Shown piece by piece: positions 1 to 8,776 of a stretch of 64,000 bases of DNA (position 1 is the first letter of the stretch; the number at the start of each line of letters is the position of its first letter). The notes below the pieces were generated by a model. That model did no database searches and was not told where the DNA came from. It saw only the letters and a program-made list of their open reading frames with translations. A program made the position numbers and the translations under genes. This DNA is from Kosakonia arachidis (GTDB taxonomy: Bacteria > Pseudomonadota > Gammaproteobacteria > Enterobacterales > Enterobacteriaceae), in contig NZ_FPAU01000001.1 in the NCBI RefSeq assembly GCF_900116535.1, positions 852,813 through 916,812 of the forward strand. The letters run 5' to 3'.

Positions 1-194
1 TGGATGGAGGCTGGCTGGAAAAAGACCGGCTCGATCGCTATGCCTCCGGCACGCTATGGGGCGCGTCAGCGGGGATTGGCAGCGCAGGACGCGGGTTCGC
101 CAGCCAGATCACCGTTGGCACACCGCTGCGTTACCCGGACTGGCTCGGCCCGGATCACCTGACCGTTAACTGGCGTGTGGCTGTTACTTTTTAA
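1..194 (+). CDS. cdiB: CdiB/ShlB-type two-partner secretion transporter, C-terminal end only
   Basis: Open frame entering from the left edge and ending at TAA 192-194; about 63 residues are visible. They end with alternating polar/hydrophobic strands and a terminal phenylalanine (...VAVTF), as expected for the last strand of an outer-membrane beta-barrel. It lies 12 bases before a gene with a TPS (filamentous haemagglutinin N-terminal) domain, the usual cdiB-cdiA order. The family member would be an Omp85-type barrel with POTRA domains that exports CdiA. The family call rests mainly on context, because POTRA and barrel domains are outside the window. Confidence 0.72.
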   Translation, partial: DGGWLEKDRLDRYASGTLWGASAGIGSAGRGFASQITVGTPLRYPDWLGPDHLTVNWRVAVTF

Positions 195-206
195 AGGAAG
201 ACAAGG

Positions 207-938
207 ATGAATACCGATAAACCGGTTCGTTTCTCGCAGCGCGCACTCAGCTGGCTGATTATCGGCCTGCTGGTCTGGCAGCCCGTGGCACCTTCCTTCG
301 CGGCAGCCATCACGCCGACTGGCCCGGCCACCATGGATAAAGCCGGCAACGGCGTGCCGGTGGTCAATATCGCCACGCCGAATGGGGCAGGCATCTCGCA
401 CAACCAGTTTCATGACTACAACGTCGGCAGCGAGGGGCTGATCCTCAATAACGCCACCGGGCAACTGACGCAGACGCAGCTTGGCGGGCTTATCCAGAAC
501 AACCCGAACCTGCGCGCCGGGCAGGAAGCGCAGGGCATTATCAACGAAGTGACCGGCGGCAGCCGATCGCAGTTGCAGGGCTATACCGAAGTGGCGGGCA
601 AGGCGGCGAACGTGATGGTCGCCAACCCGTACGGCATCACCTGTAACGGCTGCGGTTTTATCAACACGCCGAACGCCACCCTGACCACCGGCAAACCGCA
701 GTTTGACGCGGCGGGCAACCTCTCATCGCTCGAGGTGACAAAAGGCACCATCACCGTCGAAGGCCAGGGGCTGAATGCCAGCGGCAGCGACGCATTATCC
801 CTTATCTCCCGCGCCACCGAAGTGAATGCCGCCATCCATGCGAAGGACTTAACCGTGACCACCGGGGCGAACCGGGTGGATGCGAACGGGAAAGCGACAG
901 CTATCACTGGCGAGGGGGCGGCAGCAGGACAGCAATAA
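207..938 (+). pseudogene. cdiA: cdiA 5' fragment: signal peptide and TPS haemagglutinin domain, truncated
   Basis: Begins at ATG 207 after a purine-rich RBS (GGAAG near 196). Residues 1-33 are a signal peptide ending near SFAAA. Residues 35-240 are the TPS/haemagglutination activity domain that docks with CdiB, with the conserved NPYGI and CNGCGF stretch near 145. The frame stops at 936-938, straight after the point where CdiA proteins normally run on into thousands of residues of repeats. Around 920-930 the sequence jumps to the C-terminal third of CdiA in another frame. So this is the N-terminal stub of a gene that lost its centre. A secreted 243-residue TPS fragment is possible but would deliver no toxin. 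Confidence 0.8.
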
Positions 939-2775
939 CTACAACAGTAAACAGCAGAGTATCAGCGCCGGGCTGAGTTACACCTTTGGCGGCGGCGGCC
1001 CGGGCGGCAGTTTCAGCTACAGCCGCGACAAAATGAACAGCAATTACGACTCGGTGCAGGAGCAGACCGGGATCTACGCGGGCAAAGGCGGCTTCGATAT
1101 TACCGTCGGTAATCATACGCAGCTTGATGGCGCGGTTATCACTTCCACCGCCACACCGGACAAAAACAGCCTTGATACCGGAACGCTGGGCTTCTCCGAT
1201 ATCAACAATAAAGCCGACTACAAAACGGAACATCAGGGTGCCGGGTTCAGCACCGGCGGCAGCGTACCGGGTAATGTTCTCGGGAACATGGCGAACGCCC
1301 TGCTGGCCGGTGGGGGCGGTAAGGGGCACGCGGAGGGCACCACGCAGTCGGCGGTGGCTGACGGCGCGATTGTGATCCGCGACCAGGCCAGCCAGCAGCA
1401 GGATGTGAACACGCTGAGCCGCGACACCGTGCATGCCAACGGCAGCATCGATCCGATTTTCGACAAGGAAAAAGAACAACGCCGCCTGCAAACCGCGCAG
1501 ATGATTAGCGAGATTGGCACGCAGGTGGCTGATATCGCCCGTACGGAAGGTGATATAGCGAAAGCGAAAGCTGTGAGCGATCCGGCGGCACTGGCGGCGG
1601 CAAAAGAAACGCTGATCGGCAAAGGGAATCTCAATCCTGCGCCAGAGGAAATCGCTGCTCAGGCAGGCCGGACAGCAGAGGCCGCATACGGTACGGGAAG
1701 CTCCCTGCAACGCGGTATCACTGCCGCCACCGCCGCGATACAGGCACTGGCGGGCGGCGATATCAAATCTGCGCTGGCCGGGGCTGCCGCGCCGTATATT
1801 GCAAACGAAATTGCCGCGCAAATCCCGGAAACCGATCCTGCCGGGCGTGTTCTGGCGCACGCGGTGGTCAACGCCGCGCTGGCTGCCGCCAGCGGGAAGG
1901 ATGCAGGCAGTGCAGCAGCAGGGGCGGCTACGGGGGAACTGACCGGGATAATAGCCCTCGACGCCTGGGGCATAAAAGATGTCAGTCAACTGAGCGAAGA
2001 ACAGAAACAGACCGTTTCAGCGCTGGCTACATTAGCGTCCGGTCTTGCGGGTGCGCTGGTGGGAGACAGTGGTGCCAGTGCGGTTGCAGCAGCACAGGCC
2101 GGGAAAACGACAGTTGAAAACAACGCGATGAGTGATGAGGAACGGCCTGTTCCGTATGGCGTCACACCAGGCGATGTGGAGATAGCAAAAGCGAAAGAAG
2201 ACGCTGCATCGGGGTTAACGAAGAAACTGAAGGAACTGGGTCAGGCCATCGATAAAGCCACCCAGTGCACATTTGGACGTGTGTGCTCCTCGGATGATCC
2301 GGATCAGGAGTCGAAACCAAATGTCGCAGGGAATCTAACGGATGAGGAAAAGGCTGAATATGGTGGGGCTGGTTCGGGAACACCAGGAGGCTGGGGGCCT
2401 GAGGATGAAGCGAAGACACGGAGTACAGAGACTCAATCAAATAAATCCGATATCAGTAACATCGCTTCCCTTCCTGTCGAAGAGCAGATAGGTATATTGA
2501 GAGATGCTGCAAAAGGAAATAAAGGTAATTTTGGTTTAGGTCAGGCGACTGCTAAGGATGCTAATGCATTGGGTGAAGCATGGGTAGGGCCCGGATATCG
2601 AGTATCTAGTGATGGCACTGCTTGGGTAAGTTCTGATGGGTTGAGAGTTTACCGCCCACCGTCATCCAAACCTAATAGTCCTCACGCCACAACGGGAGTT
2701 CAGGCTAATTTTGAACAAAAACTTACGCCAACAGGAAGACCTATTAGCAATGGGCATCTGGATATAACCAAATGA
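880..2775 (+). pseudogene. cdiA: cdiA 3' fragment: pretoxin region, VENN motif and C-terminal toxin
   Basis: Same gene as 207-938 but in a different frame. CdiA homology starts at about 925 ([11 protein letters not shown]); the in-frame ATG at 880 is only the first available start. Seen in order: Gly/Ser-rich end of the repeat region, Ala-rich pretoxin domain (about 1500-2100), VENN at 2113-2124, a linker, then a toxin-like domain over the last roughly 90 codons with motifs GNFGLG, GLRVYRPPS and NGHLDI. I recognise this tail as a recurring polymorphic-toxin domain but cannot name its activity. Stop overlaps the next gene by 4 bases, the standard CT/immunity coupling. Base composition becomes more AT-rich after about 2400, typical of exchanged CT modules. 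Confidence 0.75.
1632..2355 (+). repeat. Direct repeat copy 1 (pretoxin-VENN-linker)
   Basis: About 724 bp of near-identical sequence recurs 1694 bp downstream (3326-4049). It covers the end of the pretoxin domain, VENN and the common linker. Similarity stops abruptly where the toxin tails diverge, so it could serve as a recombination substrate for swapping toxin tails. Confidence 0.9.
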
Positions 2776-3131
2776 ATATTGAATTGAAAAGCCTAAGATC
2801 GCTGGAACTGGAAGACAGTTTAATAAACTATTGGCCAACTGACCCTGTCAATTTCAGTTGTTGGGTTAGAGTAATGATAGGACCTAAAGATCAAGACGGT
2901 GCAGAAGCTTTTGATATGCTGGTATGTACGCCAGTTTGGCTTCAACAAGAGCTTGCATCAAATAAGGTTCTGTCTGGTAAGGGAATGATCATTATCGAAG
3001 TCTATGATTATGATGAGATACTTTCTTACTTAGAAAAAAAGATCATCGCCTGTGATGATAGGGATTGGTCAAAAGCTGCAATAAAATTGAGTAGATTCAG
3101 TTTCTGGGAATATGAAGATTATCAACCATAA
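2772..3131 (+). CDS. cdiI: Imm8-like CDI immunity protein
   Basis: 119 residues, start ATG 2772 overlapping the cdiA stop by 4 bases (ATGA). The protein has the layout I associate with the Imm8 family: MNIELKSL start, DPVNFSCWVRVMIGP near residue 25, FDMLVCTPVWL near 48, a YDYDEI segment near 78, and a WEYEDYQ end. By position it should bind and neutralise the toxin tail encoded just upstream. It is AT-rich compared with the conserved cdiA segments. It is intact although the cdiA upstream is broken, so it may still protect the cell from neighbours carrying the same toxin. Family assignment is from memory of the motif pattern. Confidence 0.72.
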   Translation: MNIELKSLRSLELEDSLINYWPTDPVNFSCWVRVMIGPKDQDGAEAFDMLVCTPVWLQQELASNKVLSGKGMIIIEVYDYDEILSYLEKKIIACDDRDWSKAAIKLSRFSFWEYEDYQP

Positions 3132-3325
3132 TGCACTTCCGGTGCGAGATGACATTGCCATGAGGCCGAACTGCAGACCCGGGTCACCATCTTGTGTGGG
3201 AAATAGTGTCAGACCGATGTAAGTGTATCGGAAATCCGCACCTGTCATTTTTGAACTCCTTTGTCATCAGTCTAAGTCATGTCTGCTTTTCGCTGTGGGT
3301 ACAAGGGGGCGATTCAACGCTAACG

Positions 3326-4049
3326 CAATCCTGCGCCAGAGGAAATCGCTGCTCAGGCAGGCCGGACAGCAGAGGCCGCATACGGTACGGGAAGCTCCCT
3401 GCAACGCGGCATCACCGCCGCCACCGCCGCGATACAGGCACTGGCGGGCGGCGATATCAAATCTGTGCTGGCCGGGGCTGCCGCGCCGTATATTGCAAAC
3501 GAAATTGCCGCGCATATCCCGGAAAGCAATCCTGCCGGACGTGTTCTGGCGCACGCGGTGGTCAACGCCGCGCTGGCTGCCGCCAGCGGGAAGGATGCAG
3601 GCAGTGCGGCAGCAGGGGCGGCGACGGGGGAACTGGCCGGGATCATTGCCCTCGACGCCTGGGGCATAAAAGATGTCAGCCAACTGAGCGAGGAGCAGAA
3701 ACAGACCGTTTCAGCGCTGGCCACATTAGCGTCGGGTCTTGCGGGTGCACTGGTGGGAGACAGTGGTGCCAGTGCGGTTGCAGCAGCACAGGCCGGGAAA
3801 ACGACAGTTGAAAACAACGCGATGAGTGATGAGGAACGGCCTGTTCCGTATGGCGTCACACCAGGCGATGTGGAGATAGCAAAAGCGAAAGAAGACGCTG
3901 CATCGGGGTTAACGAAGAAACTGAAGGAACTGGGTCAGGCCATCGATAAAGCCACCCAGTGCACATTTGGACGTGTGTGCTCCTCGGATGATCCGGATCA
4001 GGAGTCGACACCAAATGTCGCAGGGAATATGACGGATGAGGAAAAAGCA
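3326..4049 (+). repeat. Direct repeat copy 2 (pretoxin-VENN-linker)
   Basis: Near-identical to 1632-2355 with scattered single-base differences, mostly silent or conservative. Start is sharp at CAATCCTGCGCC (3326); similarity fades after GATGAGGAAAA near 4045. Confidence 0.9.
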
Positions 4050-4505
4050 GCGCTGGGCGGTGCAGGTTCAGGAACGCCGGGAGGTCATGGGCCGGAAGAT
4101 GAGGAGAATGCTCGCGCAAGGGAACAGCAGCAAAATCGGTTTAATGAATTAAGTGATATTTTTGACAAAAGCAATCCATCAAAAGACCTTACAATAGATG
4201 GCCAGACTATCCGTCAGGGAGAGGCCAGTAATAACTATGGCACGACAAAAGTTTATGAAAGTCAAAATCTTAGTGATGATCAAATACGAAATTATGCACA
4301 GCAACTTGCAGGAGAAACGCCACTGAATGAAGTGAGGGAGGGGATCTATACTTCAAAATTACCAGATGGATCGGTGATAACACTCAGAAATGTATCTACG
4401 TCCGAAGCTCAGACAGGTGCTCGTTGGACTATTGATATACGGAATAGTCAAAAATTCAGTGAATTAGGGAATAAATATACGCGTGTGGAGATTAAATTTA
4501 AATGA
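3326..4505 (+). pseudogene. Orphan cdiA-CT module (VENN plus second toxin tail), no start
   Basis: Coding similarity to cdiA begins abruptly at 3326, with no start codon or RBS for it; the first in-frame ATG-like codon is at 3465, deep in the pretoxin domain. It repeats pretoxin, VENN (3807-3818) and linker of copy 1, then diverges after about 4050 into another toxin tail with motifs GTTKVYES, LPDGSVITLRN and GARWTIDIR. That tail is a common polymorphic-toxin end; I cannot assign an activity. Orphan CT/immunity pairs downstream of cdiA are known silent reserves that can recombine into the main gene through shared sequence. Bases 3132-3325 hold no gene I recognise. Confidence 0.75.
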
Positions 4506-4858
4506 TTAGTGAGCTAAGTGAAAAGGAATATAAGGAACTGGCAGATGCGGCTGAGGGCCAAACTCTTGATGCAATTTTATGTTATGCAGTACCAGATCCC
4601 TGTCCACCTGGCTTTACTTTTAGTGAACGAAGAGAATTATTTTTTTGGGTATTAAAACGGCTTTTGAATGATGGACGAATTAGACTTGCCAAGCACGGTA
4701 AGTTCCTTGAAGGAAGTGTTGAGGAGCAGGTTGAACTTTTCAGACGGGCGTTCCCCCTGACAGAACCAGAGATGGAGGATGGTATCTGGTTTTTTGATGA
4801 GGCATGTCCGGGGGGCGCAGTCTGGGTACTTAAGGATGGTTCACTGGAGTGGACTTAA
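4502..4858 (+). CDS. cdiI: DUF596-family immunity protein of the orphan module
   Basis: 118 residues, ATG at 4502 overlapping the toxin stop by 4 bases. It resembles the DUF596 family, with the sequence blocks ERRELFFWVLKRLL near 42-55, GRIRLAKHGKFLEGS near 58-72 and WFFDEACPGGAVWVL near the end. DUF596 proteins occur next to VENN-type toxin tails, so immunity to the tail at about 4050-4505 is the likely job. Low GC like its toxin partner. Translation presumably depended on coupling to the toxin frame, which now has no start of its own, so expression is uncertain. Confidence 0.75.
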   Translation: MISELSEKEYKELADAAEGQTLDAILCYAVPDPCPPGFTFSERRELFFWVLKRLLNDGRIRLAKHGKFLEGSVEEQVELFRRAFPLTEPEMEDGIWFFDEACPGGAVWVLKDGSLEWT

Positions 4859-4899
4859 ATGTTATTGCCTTCATGGCAATGGCATTGGCATGAATAATA

Positions 4900-4945
4900 A
4901 CCACCGCAGCCGCCGCGATACAGGCACTGGCAAGCGGTGATGCCG
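4900..4945 (+). repeat. Short third remnant of the cdiA pretoxin segment
   Basis: CGCCGCGATACAGGCACTGG and flanking bases match the pretoxin segment seen at about 1729-1750 and 3423-3444. It shows that a third cdiA-CT module once joined here and was largely deleted. The following bases to about 5060 are AT-rich and hold no gene I can support. Confidence 0.7.
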
Positions 4946-5060
4946 GGAGGGCGATTATTCAACAATAATACCGAAACTATAATTAATGCAGGGCATTTTT
5001 AATCAGTGGTTACACGGTTTCTCCTGTTAAATTGAATTGAAATAATACAATAAAATTTGA

Positions 5061-5174
5061 AGACGCTTTTTTAGTAGAGAGGAAAGATATTCGATTGGAG
5101 TTCAAAAGATATTTTTAGATTTTGTAAAAACTCTGTCTCAAGCACAGAAAGATAAAATTATTTTGATGAGGTAG
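5061..5174 (+). pseudogene. Remnant of a third toxin tail
   Basis: A short open stretch ends at TAG 5172-5174 and reads ...KIFLDFVKTLSQAQKDKI..., a plausible toxin C-terminus. Its stop lies three bases before the ATG of the next broken immunity-like gene, as in the two intact modules. There is no start, and upstream reading stops at 5058. Inference from position and the 4900-4945 remnant; no family is recognised. Confidence 0.4.
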
Positions 5175-5176
5175 CT

Positions 5177-5523
5177 ATGGGGGCTTTTTTTTCGTAGGCT
5201 TGAAACCTGAAGGTAAAAATAGTGGTGTGAGAAATTTGGATATCGGCCTTAATCGGCAGGCCTCTAATCTCATGGAAGCGTTATTTGATGAGGCCTTACA
5301 GGAAACGTATCCGGCAATCCACGAAAAAATCATGGAAACGTTGCCGCTGGATCAAGTCAATTTCGATGAGCTCTCACCTACCGATTTTAATATAGCAATC
5401 CATGCCATTCGCAATTGTCTGGCTCGCTGAACAACGCCTAAAGATTGGCAGGAGTGGCAGAAAGAACTTTGGGAGCAGAATTTTGAACCCTTAGTCAGGC
5501 AAGATTTTCGTTATCAAGGATGA
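5177..5523 (+). pseudogene. Third immunity-like gene, broken by frameshift and stop
   Basis: GAGG at 5168-5171 and ATG 5177 give a good start, but the frame hits TAG after seven codons. A run of eight T at 5185-5192 lies between; one extra T would join the start (MGAFFFVGLKP...) to the 76-codon frame that otherwise has only a TTG at 5200. That frame ends at TGA 5428-5430, and the same frame continues with TTPKDWQEWQKELWEQNFE... to TGA 5521-5523. So an ancestral protein of about 115 residues carries two lesions. Acidic, small and directly after a toxin remnant, it was probably an immunity protein. A sequencing error could explain the T run but not the TGA. Confidence 0.6.
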
Positions 5524-5838
5524 ACCACGTTGAGGAATCAGCTACAACATCCCGTATCGGTGCTACACCTGTTACAGGCATAGAGGTGAGTGATTTTTGA
5601 ACTCGCCCGCGAATACGTATAGGATTATTTTCAGATATAAAAAATAATTTAAAAACAAGATATTAAGTTTTGCTATTTATTTCTATTATCAACATACTTA
5701 TATTAGCACGGTATGGCAACTTATCACCATACAGCTTTGAAAAGTATGATCTCTGCCGGAGCCATATGATGACTCGCTCCGGCTGCTTCTGGTATCGTAT
5801 TGCGGTTATCGGTGATAGAGCCCGTCCATAGAGCGCGG
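5524..5838. other. Gene-free AT-rich stretch before the IS element
   Basis: No coding frame or family match. It contains an inverted repeat GCCGGAGC (5755-5762) / GCTCCGGC (5776-5783) with a 13-base loop and no T run after it, so I do not call it a terminator. Confidence 0.5.
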
Positions 5839-7128
5839 GAGTGTTAGAAATTCTGTGTCATTCCAGTAATATACAATTAAAAAGGAATGACACATGTCCC
5901 AGCCCTTCGATTTTGACAAAGCGCTTAAGGCCCTCCAGTCCGGTCAGGCACTCACCGGCAAAGATGGCATCTTAACGCCATTAATCAAACAGTTAACTGA
6001 AGCCGCTCTGGCCGCTGAACTTGACTCTCATCTGGCTCAGGACGTTGAAGCTAACCGTAGAAATGGCTCCGGCAAAAAGACCATTAAAGCCCCTACCGGC
6101 AGCTTTGAACTGGCAACTCCGCGTGATCGTAATGGTACTTTTGAACCCCGGTTAGTGAAGAAGCACCAGATCACGCTGTCCGACGAGATCGAACGCAAGA
6201 TCATTCGCCTGTTTGCACTGGGGATGAGCTACCAGGACATCAGCCGGGAGATTGAAGATTTATATGCCTTCAGCGTGTCCACCGCCACCATCAGTGCAGT
6301 AACCGATAAAGTCATCCCTGAACTAAAACAGTGGCAACAGCGCCCGCTGGAGAAGGTTTATCCCTTCATCTGGCTGGACGCTATTCACTATAAAATCCGT
6401 GAGGATGGCCGTTATCAGAGCAAAGCGGTTTATACCGTTCTGGCGCTGAATCTGGAAGGCAAAAAAGAAGTTCTGGGCCTGTATCTGTCGGAAAGTGAAG
6501 GCGCTAACTTCTGGTTATCCGTATTGAGTGACCTGCAAAACCGTGGTGTTGAAGACATTCTGGTTGCCTGCGTGGACGGGCTGACCGGCTTCCCGGAGGC
6601 AATAAACAGCATTTATCCGCAGACAGAGGTTCAGTTGTGCGTCATTAACCAGATCCGTAACTCGATTAAATACGTGGCCTCAAAGCACCATAAAGCCTTC
6701 ATGACCGACAGGAAACCGGTATATCGCGCGGTGTCGAAAGAAGCCGCAGAAACGGCGCTGGATGAGCTGGAGGCCAAATGGGGCCAGCAGTATCCGGTAG
6801 TGCTCCAGTCGTGGCGTCGCAAATGGGAAAATCTGTCAGCATACTTCCGCTATCCGGCGAATATCCGCAAAGTCATTTACACCACGAATGTTATCGAATC
6901 GGTACACCGTCAGTTCAGGAAACTGACGAAAACTAAAGGCGCTTTCCCGAATGAAAACAGTCTGTTGAAGCTGCTTTATGTGGGGATAATGAACGCACAG
7001 GAAAAATGGACAATGCCGATCCAGGGCTGGAATTTGACATTGTCGCAATTAGCCATTTATTTTGAGGGACGACTGAATAATGTGATGACGCTGTAGAATT
7101 TTTAACGTGACAAGAATTCTAAACGCTC
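5839..7128 (+). mobile_element. IS256-family insertion sequence
   Basis: One transposase gene is flanked by imperfect inverted repeats: GAGTGTTAGAAATTCTGTGT at the left (5839-5860) and, read from the other strand, GAGCGTTTAGAATTCTTGTC at the right (7108-7128). The size of about 1.29 kb fits IS256-family elements. I see no clear 8-9 bp target duplication in the flanks. It sits at the border of the decayed CDI region and may have taken part in its rearrangement. Confidence 0.8.
5894..7096 (+). CDS. IS256-family transposase (mutator type)
   Basis: 400 residues, full length for the family, ATG 5894 after AAAGGAATG. DDE-type catalytic positions are visible: D in WLDAIHYK (about 157), D in ACVDGLTGF (about 224) and E in TNVIESVHRQ (about 334), the last being the mutator-family signature region. 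The N-terminal third is the DNA-binding part. It catalyses cut-and-paste or copy-out movement of its element. The frame is intact and looks functional; only the lack of an obvious target-site duplication is odd. Confidence 0.92.
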   Translation: MSQPFDFDKALKALQSGQALTGKDGILTPLIKQLTEAALAAELDSHLAQDVEANRRNGSGKKTIKAPTGSFELATPRDRNGTFEPRLVKKHQITLSDEIERKIIRLFALGMSYQDISREIEDLYAFSVSTATISAVTDKVIPELKQWQQRPLEKVYPFIWLDAIHYKIREDGRYQSKAVYTVLALNLEGKKEVLGLYLSESEGANFWLSVLSDLQNRGVEDILVACVDGLTGFPEAINSIYPQTEVQLCVINQIRNSIKYVASKHHKAFMTDRKPVYRAVSKEAAETALDELEAKWGQQYPVVLQSWRRKWENLSAYFRYPANIRKVIYTTNVIESVHRQFRKLTKTKGAFPNENSLLKLLYVGIMNAQEKWTMPIQGWNLTLSQLAIYFEGRLNNVMTL

Positions 7129-7351
7129 TCTTTCTTAGGTCTCGCCAGGTTGTTACTGAATCCTCGTAAAAACGGTAAACACACTCCGAAAAACAGTGTT
7201 AATTAAAACCCATTCACCTGTTTTCACCTCCTCCCGCATTATCTTGACAGATATCAACCTCTCCCTTGCGATGCCGCTGTTGAATACCAGAGCAGATTTT
7301 TTGCCCGGCATGCGGTTTGCACCGCTCTTCGATAATTAACACAATCTGGTT

Positions 7352-8662
7352 ATGGTCATGGAAAATGCTGTTCCACAGCGTCAGTCAGTACATTCAGATC
7401 GCGTTCGTCGTTTAATTCAACGCTGGCGCAACGATCCCGAAGCCACCTATCAGACGTGGTTTTTGTGGGAGCAGAGGCTGAAAAACTTCCGCTCGATCCG
7501 CAGCGGCATTGCGGTAGTAGTGGATGAAATTGAGCAGGAAAAATTTGGTGTTGCTTACCGCGGTTCCTCGCTGGAGACGATTGTTCACTCCATTGCCGAG
7601 CAGAAGCAGATCTTCAAAGGTGCCGATCACGCTTTTCTGTGGAAACCGAAGTTGCGCATTCCGGATATTTATGAAAACAGCGCCAACCAGAAAGCCTTTG
7701 CCCGGCTTCTGCATCACTGCTCCTGCGCGGCGCGTGCAGATGAAATTGTGGAACATATCAATGCTATCGATGCGTTGAAAATTAAAGGTCTCGGACCGGC
7801 GGTCGCGAATCTGCTCTATTTTCTCCATCCCACGCACATTCCCCCGTTTAATACCGCCATTGTGAATGGCTATAACGCGCTTACCGGCGCGAAAGTTAAA
7901 CTTGGCAGTTGGCCGCATTTTCTCGCTATGCGTCAGGGGATCCTGAATTTGAACGCACAGTACCGCGAGTTACTGTCAAACGATTTGGGGGCTATTGGCG
8001 GGCTGCTTTTTGATATCGGTTCGGGTCGCTATCCTGCGCCGCCGCTGGAAAATTCCGCCGTTGCCGATGCGGACTGGAATGCATATCTGGAGGCGGCTCG
8101 TCCGCCGGTGGCGCAAAATAAAGCGCAAATACAGGAGGGGGAAAATGAACGTACGCACACGGAAATCCAGGCCTGGCTGCGGGATATCGGCAAAGCGCTC
8201 GGTTACGACGTATGGATTGCCGCCAACGACCGCAGCCGTTTGCACCAGGGCGTGGCGCTGTCGCATGGCTGTCTGAAAGCACTGCCGGAACATATCCTGT
8301 CGGTAAAGGGTTCTGAAGCGACGCGTCTGATCGATGTCCTGTGGCTGAAACCCGAAGGTGGCCAGGTGGCGGCGGCATTTGAAGTTGAGCATTCAACATC
8401 CATCTACTCGGGGATCTGCCGGATGCTGGATCTGGCACTCAACGGCAATGATTTGTCCGCGTCGACCGAGCTTTTTCTGGTGGCGCCGGACAGCCGCGAG
8501 AACGACGTTAAAAGCCAGCTACAGCGCCCGGCCTTCAGCCGCATTACCGATCTTAATATGGCCTGGTTGCCCTACAGCGAGCTGGAAAAGCACCGCGATG
8601 CCATCATGCGTTTTGGCTCGGATCTGAAAGCCATTAAAGAGATTTCCCACACTCTGTTGTAG
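7352..8662 (+). CDS. Orphan restriction-endonuclease-like protein (HhH plus PD-(D/E)XK-like)
   Basis: 436 residues. An N-terminal helical region is followed by a helix-hairpin-helix segment near 145-160 (IKGLGPAVANLL), which suggests non-specific DNA contact. The C-terminal half (about 270-390) starts HTEIQAWLRDIG, and has LIDVLWLK near 330 and AAFEVEHSTSIYSGI near 345. This acid-then-ExE-type arrangement resembles the core of PD-(D/E)XK nucleases often annotated as type II restriction enzymes. No methyltransferase or specificity gene is beside it, so either the partner is elsewhere or it is not classical restriction. It ends before a strong hairpin terminator. The nuclease reading is by motif only; substrate unknown. 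Confidence 0.6.
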   Translation: MVMENAVPQRQSVHSDRVRRLIQRWRNDPEATYQTWFLWEQRLKNFRSIRSGIAVVVDEIEQEKFGVAYRGSSLETIVHSIAEQKQIFKGADHAFLWKPKLRIPDIYENSANQKAFARLLHHCSCAARADEIVEHINAIDALKIKGLGPAVANLLYFLHPTHIPPFNTAIVNGYNALTGAKVKLGSWPHFLAMRQGILNLNAQYRELLSNDLGAIGGLLFDIGSGRYPAPPLENSAVADADWNAYLEAARPPVAQNKAQIQEGENERTHTEIQAWLRDIGKALGYDVWIAANDRSRLHQGVALSHGCLKALPEHILSVKGSEATRLIDVLWLKPEGGQVAAAFEVEHSTSIYSGICRMLDLALNGNDLSASTELFLVAPDSRENDVKSQLQRPAFSRITDLNMAWLPYSELEKHRDAIMRFGSDLKAIKEISHTLL

Positions 8663-8714
8663 CGCCTGGCGGATTAAGAGATGCGCTAAACGCTATGTTG
8701 ACGGTGAAAAATAC

Positions 8715-8745
8715 CCGGGGCCGAAGCATCAGGCTTCGGCCCCGG
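8715..8745. terminator. Strong hairpin between convergent genes
   Basis: Perfect 13-bp stem CCGGGGCCGAAGC / GCTTCGGCCCCGG with a 5-base loop, between the nuclease-like gene and hpxE, which point at each other. There is no long T run, so it may work bidirectionally or as an RNA-stabilising stem. Confidence 0.7.
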
Positions 8746-8776
8746 AACAACGCTGCCGGTTTTGCCGCCACGGCGA

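Noticed and set aside
904..1989. Long antisense open frame (361 codons) opposite cdiA
   Set aside because: Arg/Cys-rich, no family motif, and the same kind of frame recurs opposite the repeat at 3267-3683; it is a shadow of GC-rich cdiA coding.
3194..3811. Plus-strand open frames in other phases over the orphan CT module
   Set aside because: They read pretoxin DNA out of phase; low-complexity Gly/Arg protein and no RBS.
5755..5783. Inverted repeat as a terminator
   Set aside because: Thirteen-base loop and no T run; left as an unexplained hairpin.
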